This document shows, piece after piece, positions 5,673-10,353 of a stretch of DNA of 10,353 nucleotides. Every line of letters begins with the position of its first letter. Positions within the stretch are counted from its first letter, which is position 1. The stretch spans positions 1 to 10,353 of the forward strand of contig CADBQC010000040.1 in the NCBI GenBank assembly GCA_902796745.1, in the 5' to 3' direction. Position numbers and translations under genes: made by a program. Source of the DNA: an uncultured Pseudomonadota bacterium. Its GTDB lineage: Bacteria > Pseudomonadota > Alphaproteobacteria > RUG11792. The notes beneath the pieces are model-generated. The model did no database searches and was not told the DNA's origin. It saw only the letters and a program-made list of their open reading frames with translations.

Positions 5673-6835
5673 AATTACTGATAAACCAAAAGGTTTTAGA
5701 GAAAACGCTAGCTCACGCAAATTGGATTATCGAGAAGAAACAGGCTATTCCAATTCTTGGATATATTTTGTTCGAGGCAGAATCTGGCAAAGGCATAAAA
5801 ATCACTGCAACAAATATGGATATGACGATAGTGGATACCATCGCATGTGACGTGGAAATTTCAGGCAGGTATTGCCTTCCTGCATCGCTTCTTTACGACA
5901 TTACAAGAAAGATAAAGACTGGCTCTGAAATATTAATAGAATATACAGAGCATGACAATTCCATCAAGTTAACAAGTAACAAAGCATCGTTTTCGATCCA
6001 CTATATGGAAAGCGACGGGTTTCCCCCGATAACTGACGCAAAATATGACGTCACATTTCCGATGAAGACTAAGATATTGCAAAAAGCCATAGATGTTGCG
6101 AAAGTAGCGATGCTTCAAGACAATTCTAGGTTTCATCTAAATGGCATACATATGCACTATGAAAACGAGCAAGAAAATTCAAAGTTACGTTTTGTTGCAA
6201 CTGATTTGTTCAGGATTTCTTGCATTAGCACCTCTGCACCTGCGGAAGTTCAAAATATGCATCCAATAATCGTATCAAAGCGCACTGTTGGGGAGATTTT
6301 GAGGCTAATTGATGGAAGCGGGGATGAAATGGTTAACATTTCTGTTTCTGAAAATCGAATTTCGTTCACGCTTACCTCCTCGGAAAATATCAAGACCGAA
6401 TTTGGTTCTCGTTTGATAAATGGAACTTTCCCGGAATACAAAGCTGCAGTTGAAGTTGCGAATAACAAAATTCTGATTGTAGATACCGCTGAATTTATAG
6501 AAGCCCTTGACAGGGTAAGTACGGTTGTTGTGGATTCCACAAGTTCTGTAAAATTGCGTATAACACCCGACAAACTGATGCTTTCTGGAGTAAGCCAAGA
6601 GCTGGGTAGCGCTCGGGAAGAAATAGATGCAAATTTTCAAGGCGCCGAACAATTGGAAATCTGTTTCAATAGTCGCTATTTGTTAGAAATATTGAAAGAG
6701 GTAGAAACTCCGCAAGTCCAGCTCCGCCTAGCAGGAAGCAATTCTTCGACAATAATCGAACCTGTGGCAACTGACAAAACTCCGGATATTGATATGGTGT
6801 TTGCAATCATGCCTATTGAAATAGTAACAAATTAA
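5669..6835 (+). CDS. dnaN: DNA polymerase III beta subunit (sliding clamp)
   Basis: Forms the dimeric ring that tethers the replicative polymerase and other clamp-binding proteins to DNA. The 388 residues are slightly longer than the E. coli protein (366). The N-terminal MKLLINQKVLEKTL and AIPILGYILFEA segments, the ATNMDM strand, FPPI near residue 117, VATDLFRIS in domain 2, GTFPEYK leading into domain 3 and the C-terminal IMPIEI (the family's 'LMPMR' hydrophobic-cleft motif) are all in order for three clamp domains. The family's usual ATDGHRLA is here ATDLFRIS, a moderate divergence. The ATG at 5669 overlaps the pepA stop (ATGA), with GGGGGTAG just upstream as Shine-Dalgarno inside pepA, so the two genes are probably cotranscribed and coupled. 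No dnaA, recF or gyrB lies nearby, so this is not the classical origin-linked cluster. Confidence 0.95.
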   Translation: MKLLINQKVLEKTLAHANWIIEKKQAIPILGYILFEAESGKGIKITATNMDMTIVDTIACDVEISGRYCLPASLLYDITRKIKTGSEILIEYTEHDNSIKLTSNKASFSIHYMESDGFPPITDAKYDVTFPMKTKILQKAIDVAKVAMLQDNSRFHLNGIHMHYENEQENSKLRFVATDLFRISCISTSAPAEVQNMHPIIVSKRTVGEILRLIDGSGDEMVNISVSENRISFTLTSSENIKTEFGSRLINGTFPEYKAAVEVANNKILIVDTAEFIEALDRVSTVVVDSTSSVKLRITPDKLMLSGVSQELGSAREEIDANFQGAEQLEICFNSRYLLEILKEVETPQVQLRLAGSNSSTIIEPVATDKTPDIDMVFAIMPIEIVTN

Positions 6836-6870
6836 AGTTATACTGGTGGTGCGGCTGGTATTTTTTGTGT

Positions 6871-9177
6871 ATGAGAAAAATGAATTATAAAAAGTTTAGT
6901 TTAGCAACAGTATGTTGCTTGATATCAATGAGTTCTGGTAGCCTTGGGGTAGAAATGCCCCCTGTAACTGTAAAAGATAAGCTGAAAGCTGATTTTATGT
7001 GGAGGCAGGATTTTCATTCATGGCTTAGTCACAAATGGAAAGACGCTGATATAAAGGAAAATACTTGGTGGAAACAAGAAAAATTTGAAAACTCCATATT
7101 CGAGGTAATGAAAAAAGCCATGGTTGATTGTGTTCTTAAACAAGGTTTCTTTGAAGAAAAAAATCATGTCAAGTATTTTAGAGGAGGCAAACGTTCAATT
7201 TTCAGATTTGTTAGAGCAGAACCAACTCAGGTAAAGTACACGCAAGAAAACTGGAATGCCCTCATGTTGTATAACGTTATATACAAACTTTTTTATGATG
7301 CCACCCAAAAGGAGGTCAAAACTATTTTAAGAGAAGCAAGCAATAACTTGTCAGATTATTACGGCACCGATAATAATGGATTTAAAAAATTCATAGAGAA
7401 AGCTCAAAGAGACATAAAAGCATATATATTTGATTTGGGTTTGGATGACTACCTGCAAGGAGTTAATGAAAGCATTAGAAAACAACGCATCAATAAGATG
7501 ATCCAAGCATCCTCATCTAGCGTATCAGGTAATGTTATAAAGAGCACCTGCTTTCAAATTTGTTGTAGTAGAAATCTCAATACATATACTCGATACAGTA
7601 ACTTCGAATTCAATATCGATTTTAAAAAAGATAAAGAAAACAACTTGAAACTAAAAGCTAAATTATCAGAAAAATATGATGACCAGATTCTTTCATTCCC
7701 TTCTTGTCAATCTGTACAAGGCCTGGTTGAAGGAAATGACAATGGTAAGTTTATCTTAACTAAAGACTGGAAAGAAAAAGTGATAAATGAGCTACCTAAG
7801 AACTATGCGCTAGATGTTATAACATATGATCCGAAAATCGCACAAAAAAATACGCTAGAGTGGATTGAGAATATGTATAAAACATACGGTATTTTTAGTC
7901 AACAAGAGCAAAGTAAAAGAATCAAAAATAAAGCAATTCCTAAACCTCGGTCAACAAATGAGATTAATAAACGGGATAGTAAAAAATCTGATTTAAAGAA
8001 CGAGTATAATGCTCTACAAAATTTAGTAGCGCAAAATAAGGAGTTAGAAAAAGCCGTATATTATATATACGGTGAAAGTTCCGCTGTACTCAGCCATAAA
8101 AATGTAGAAATGTTCTATAACAACTTAGAAAAGTGGAAAAAAGCTTGTCAGGATGTATATGAGGTAGCCATTACTATATGCCAGGAATCAACTTCAGATG
8201 TTCAATATATAGTCCAACAAGTTGTTGAAAGCACAATGTCCAATGCTCTCTCTCGACAAGATATAAAGTTATATTTAACTCAGTTTAATGATATAAAAAT
8301 GATATCAGCTTACAACATTTATCAGAATGATAAGGAAATACTTTATAGGTTTGCTGCCCTTCAGAGTCAAGGCACAGACATAGAGAAGTGGGTGAAAGCT
8401 TGTCAGACTGTTGCAAATGCATGTAAAGATAGGATAAGCGACAAAGACGTCCTTAGAAGGTTTGTTGATAGTACAATGAACAACGATTTCTCTCCAGAAG
8501 AGGTTGAGTTATATGTACAATATTGTAATACAGTACAAAATATATCAGCTTGCAACATTTATAAGGATGATAAGGAGATACTGGGATATTTAAAGGTCTT
8601 TAATAGTGGTAATAAAGGATTTATAAATGAGTTTGAACAAGCCTGTATAACATGTATAAAACTATGTAATGTGAATAAGATAACAGATAAAGCAAACATG
8701 AAAAATATTGTTGAAGTTATATTTAAACACAGTCTCTCTGAAGAGCAAGCTAAGTTATATGTAAAGAATTATGCTTTTGTACACCAGATATTAGATTACG
8801 GAGTTTATGAAAAGATTCCAGATATATTGGACCAATTAGCAAATTTTGGTAATGACAGCAAAAAGATAGAGCTATGGTTCTCTGTTTGCAAAAATGCCCA
8901 ACAAAATTACGAAAAATTAGGTGCGAAGAAATTGATGCCTTTATCTGTATTTGTTAATAAGATGATGGCAGACAATGGTAATCTGAAAAATATGGAGCAA
9001 TACATAACTAAACAATTAACAAAAATAAAACCAAATAACTATACCCACGAACAGATTGACGAATTCCGAACAGAGTACAATCTTCCCGAAAGTGAGTATT
9101 CAGACGACCTACTTCGAGCAAAATTAAGTTCGAACAATGGAGACTACGAGAAAGCGTTTAAAAGCTTATTAGATTAG
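6871..9177 (+). CDS. Large probably exported helical repeat protein, unknown family
   Basis: I do not recognise a family for this 768-residue product. ATG 6871 is chosen because it yields a basic n-region (Arg2, Lys3, Lys7, Lys8) followed by a hydrophobic stretch (9-20) and small residues, with a plausible signal peptidase site after Gly26. A TTG at 6865 and ATG 6880 are alternatives, and none has a good Shine-Dalgarno. Residues about 27-345 are a Trp/Lys-rich, mainly helical region with a Cys cluster (CFQICC, about 227-232). Residues about 349-375 are strongly basic and probably flexible, followed by a short predicted coiled coil (about 376-398). Residues about 419-733 contain four diverged repeats of about 81-85 residues. 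The last 42 residues resemble a CUE/UBA fold. It starts 35 bases after dnaN, with no terminator visible between, so it may be read through from pepA-dnaN. Codon choice appears more AT-rich than in dnaN. A secreted host-interaction protein is possible but unproven. Confidence 0.8.
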   Translation: MRKMNYKKFSLATVCCLISMSSGSLGVEMPPVTVKDKLKADFMWRQDFHSWLSHKWKDADIKENTWWKQEKFENSIFEVMKKAMVDCVLKQGFFEEKNHVKYFRGGKRSIFRFVRAEPTQVKYTQENWNALMLYNVIYKLFYDATQKEVKTILREASNNLSDYYGTDNNGFKKFIEKAQRDIKAYIFDLGLDDYLQGVNESIRKQRINKMIQASSSSVSGNVIKSTCFQICCSRNLNTYTRYSNFEFNIDFKKDKENNLKLKAKLSEKYDDQILSFPSCQSVQGLVEGNDNGKFILTKDWKEKVINELPKNYALDVITYDPKIAQKNTLEWIENMYKTYGIFSQQEQSKRIKNKAIPKPRSTNEINKRDSKKSDLKNEYNALQNLVAQNKELEKAVYYIYGESSAVLSHKNVEMFYNNLEKWKKACQDVYEVAITICQESTSDVQYIVQQVVESTMSNALSRQDIKLYLTQFNDIKMISAYNIYQNDKEILYRFAALQSQGTDIEKWVKACQTVANACKDRISDKDVLRRFVDSTMNNDFSPEEVELYVQYCNTVQNISACNIYKDDKEILGYLKVFNSGNKGFINEFEQACITCIKLCNVNKITDKANMKNIVEVIFKHSLSEEQAKLYVKNYAFVHQILDYGVYEKIPDILDQLANFGNDSKKIELWFSVCKNAQQNYEKLGAKKLMPLSVFVNKMMADNGNLKNMEQYITKQLTKIKPNNYTHEQIDEFRTEYNLPESEYSDDLLRAKLSSNNGDYEKAFKSLLD
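8125..9069 (+). repeat. Four diverged protein repeats of about 81-85 residues
   Basis: Units fall at about 8125-8379, 8380-8619, 8620-8862 and 8863-9069. Each starts with an EKWxKACQ-like helix (EKWKKACQ, EKWVKACQ, NEFEQACI, IELWFSVCK), with the aromatic residues spaced 85, 81 and 81 residues apart. Units 1-3 continue with a [VF]-x-STM/IF-like helix, a 'S-x-E/Q-x(3)-LY' helix (RQDIKLYL, PEEVELYV, EEQAKLYV) and an NIYxxDKEIL-like helix (NIYQNDKEIL, NIYKDDKEIL, GVYEKIPDIL). The fourth is the most degenerate. Conservation is at protein level, pointing to old duplication of an alpha-helical unit. Confidence 0.75.
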
Positions 9178-9224
9178 GTTGTGAGGAGCTGTAATAGTCA
9201 TTCCTGTTCTATTATCGCATAGAT

Positions 9225-9255
9225 ATAACCTATCGGTTTCCAGCCGGTAGGTTAT
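9225..9255. terminator. Hairpin between convergent genes
   Basis: ATAACCTATCGG at 9225-9236 pairs with CCGGTAGGTTAT at 9244-9255 over 12 base pairs, with one T-G wobble and a 7-base loop. On the plus strand it lies 48 bases after the stop of the large repeat protein and is followed by CTGTTTCC and then, 16 bases on, ATTTTTATA. It also lies beyond the 3' end of xseA on the minus strand. Its position between converging genes supports a bidirectional terminator, though neither side has a textbook T-run. Confidence 0.6.
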
Positions 9256-9349
9256 CTGTTTCCAATATTTTTATACTGGAAAATGATGAAGTATCTTGAA
9301 TAGTAATAGGGTGGGCATTCAAATATTTCGCAGAATTAAAGAAAGCATA

Positions 9350-10353
9350 TTATTGCTGATATAGTTGAGCAGTGCCATCTTGGAAGTGTATACAGATGTT
9401 GGTGTTGTGTATACTTTCGAGTTTTTTCTTTGTTTCGATAATTTTTCCAGAATTATCTGTTATAAAGCAAAACCCTTTTGATAGAATCTTTTTAAATGAG
9501 GCCTGCTCTAGACGAATAGAGAATGTGGCTAATTTATCATGATATGGCAACAAGTAATGTGTCGCCAGTTTGTCGAATACACGCTGAAGTGAAATATATT
9601 GTTGCCGTTTAAAATTGATATAGCTATTCGGGTTAATCAGCCGTTTAGCCTTGAGAGATAATTTAGCACTGTTCAAAAAATTCTGCATCGCAGACATAAA
9701 TCTGTCTGCCTTATCATCAAATTTTTGCACGATGCTGATAATAAAATTTTGTGATGAGGAGAGATATCGAGAAAATGACGAGAGCCGAACGGTTTGCTCT
9801 TGCACAATCCGCAACATCGAACGCCCCATACGATTACCAAAATCTGATACTTGAAGATTTACCTCTACCAAGACCGGTGTCGCATATTCAATTGCTGCAG
9901 TCGGCGTCGGGGCACGTAAGTCAGCAGCAAAGTCGATAAGCGTCCAGTCTGGCTCATGCCCAACGCCAGAAATTACAGGGATTTTACTTTCAAAGACGGC
10001 TTTGACCACAACTTCTTCATTAAATGCCCACAAATCTTCGATGCTCCCTCCACCGCGAGCCACAATAAGCACGTCCGGCTTGACGGTCATAAAATTAAAC
10101 CCGCGAACCGCAGAAGCAATTTGCTCCGCCGCTCCTGCTCCCTGAACGTTTGTCGACCAAACAAGAACTTTGCAAAATGGATAGCGGTCTTTTAGGCGAT
10201 TTTCCATATCATGAAGAACAGCACCAGTTTTTGAGGTGACTATGCCAATAAGTTGAGGGAACTTTGGAATAGGACGCTTATTTGCAAAATATCCCATCGC
10301 TTCATAGAGCTTTTTGCGCTCATTGAATATCTTTAACCATGCGCCCTCCCCAG
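9350..10353 (-). CDS. xseA: Exodeoxyribonuclease VII large subunit (5' end outside window)
   Basis: Catalytic subunit of exonuclease VII, which with XseB degrades single-stranded DNA from both ends in mismatch repair and damage processing. Codons continue upstream of the in-frame ATG at 10295-10297 to the window edge (GEGAWLKIFNERKKLYEA), matching the family segment that joins the N-terminal OB fold to the nuclease domain. That ATG is therefore internal, and roughly 110-130 N-terminal residues lie outside. Visible motifs in order are PKFPQLIGIVTSKTGAVLHD, ARGGGSIEDLWAFNEE, and PVISGVGHEPDWTLIDF followed by LRAPTPTAA. They keep the Asp, Arg, His and Asp positions that, as I recall, are needed in E. 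coli XseA (D155, R205, H238, D241). A helical region then leads to the C-terminal segment LSKGFCFITD. The stop is TAA at 9350-9352. The gene is convergent with the large repeat-protein gene. Identification is firm. Confidence 0.96.
   Translation of the reverse strand, partial: GEGAWLKIFNERKKLYEAMGYFANKRPIPKFPQLIGIVTSKTGAVLHDMENRLKDRYPFCKVLVWSTNVQGAGAAEQIASAVRGFNFMTVKPDVLIVARGGGSIEDLWAFNEEVVVKAVFESKIPVISGVGHEPDWTLIDFAADLRAPTPTAAIEYATPVLVEVNLQVSDFGNRMGRSMLRIVQEQTVRLSSFSRYLSSSQNFIISIVQKFDDKADRFMSAMQNFLNSAKLSLKAKRLINPNSYINFKRQQYISLQRVFDKLATHYLLPYHDKLATFSIRLEQASFKKILSKGFCFITDNSGKIIETKKKLESIHNTNICIHFQDGTAQLYQQ

Noticed and set aside
6250..6652. Two minus-strand ORFs inside dnaN
   Set aside because: They are antisense shadows of a complete sliding clamp gene.
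10295..10297. ATG as the true start of xseA
   Set aside because: The frame stays open upstream to the window edge and encodes conserved XseA sequence, so this ATG is internal.

Overview
The window is AT-rich Gram-negative bacterial DNA. The kdsB gene (CMP-KDO synthesis for lipopolysaccharide) and the type IV prepilin-like genes point to an outer-membrane-bearing organism. A decayed insertion sequence, in-frame minisatellite repeats, a recent tandem gene duplication and a large exported protein of unknown family look like the genome of a host-associated, possibly intracellular proteobacterium (Rickettsiales or Holosporales type). That assignment is inference from gene content and composition only.

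Left part (1-1875), accessory: the 3' end of a gene for an acidic Lys/Glu/Ala/Pro-rich protein made of 25-residue (75-bp) tandem repeats; a 329-bp gap with two hairpins; a small hypothetical gene with a strong Shine-Dalgarno (801-1280); and a frameshifted remnant of an IS481-type DDE transposase on the minus strand (about 1283-1862).

Middle (1876-4018): kdsB on the minus strand, divergent from two tandem paralogous prepilin-like genes on the plus strand. The second paralog arose by a roughly 764-bp tandem duplication that also copied the intergenic region and the first codons of kdsB.

Right part (4182-10353): pepA (leucyl aminopeptidase) overlaps dnaN (sliding clamp) by four bases. They are followed on the same strand by a 768-codon gene for a probably exported helical protein. 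Its C-terminal half carries four diverged repeats of about 81-85 residues and ends in a segment resembling CUE/UBA ubiquitin-binding helices. A hairpin lies between this gene and the convergent xseA (exonuclease VII large subunit), whose 5' end is cut by the window edge.

The housekeeping genes (kdsB, pepA, dnaN, xseA) are intact and do not form one pathway. The points of interest are the repeat proteins, the pilin duplication and the eukaryote-like tail of the large protein. I see no CRISPR array, tRNA or rRNA, and no clear multi-gene defence or biosynthetic system.
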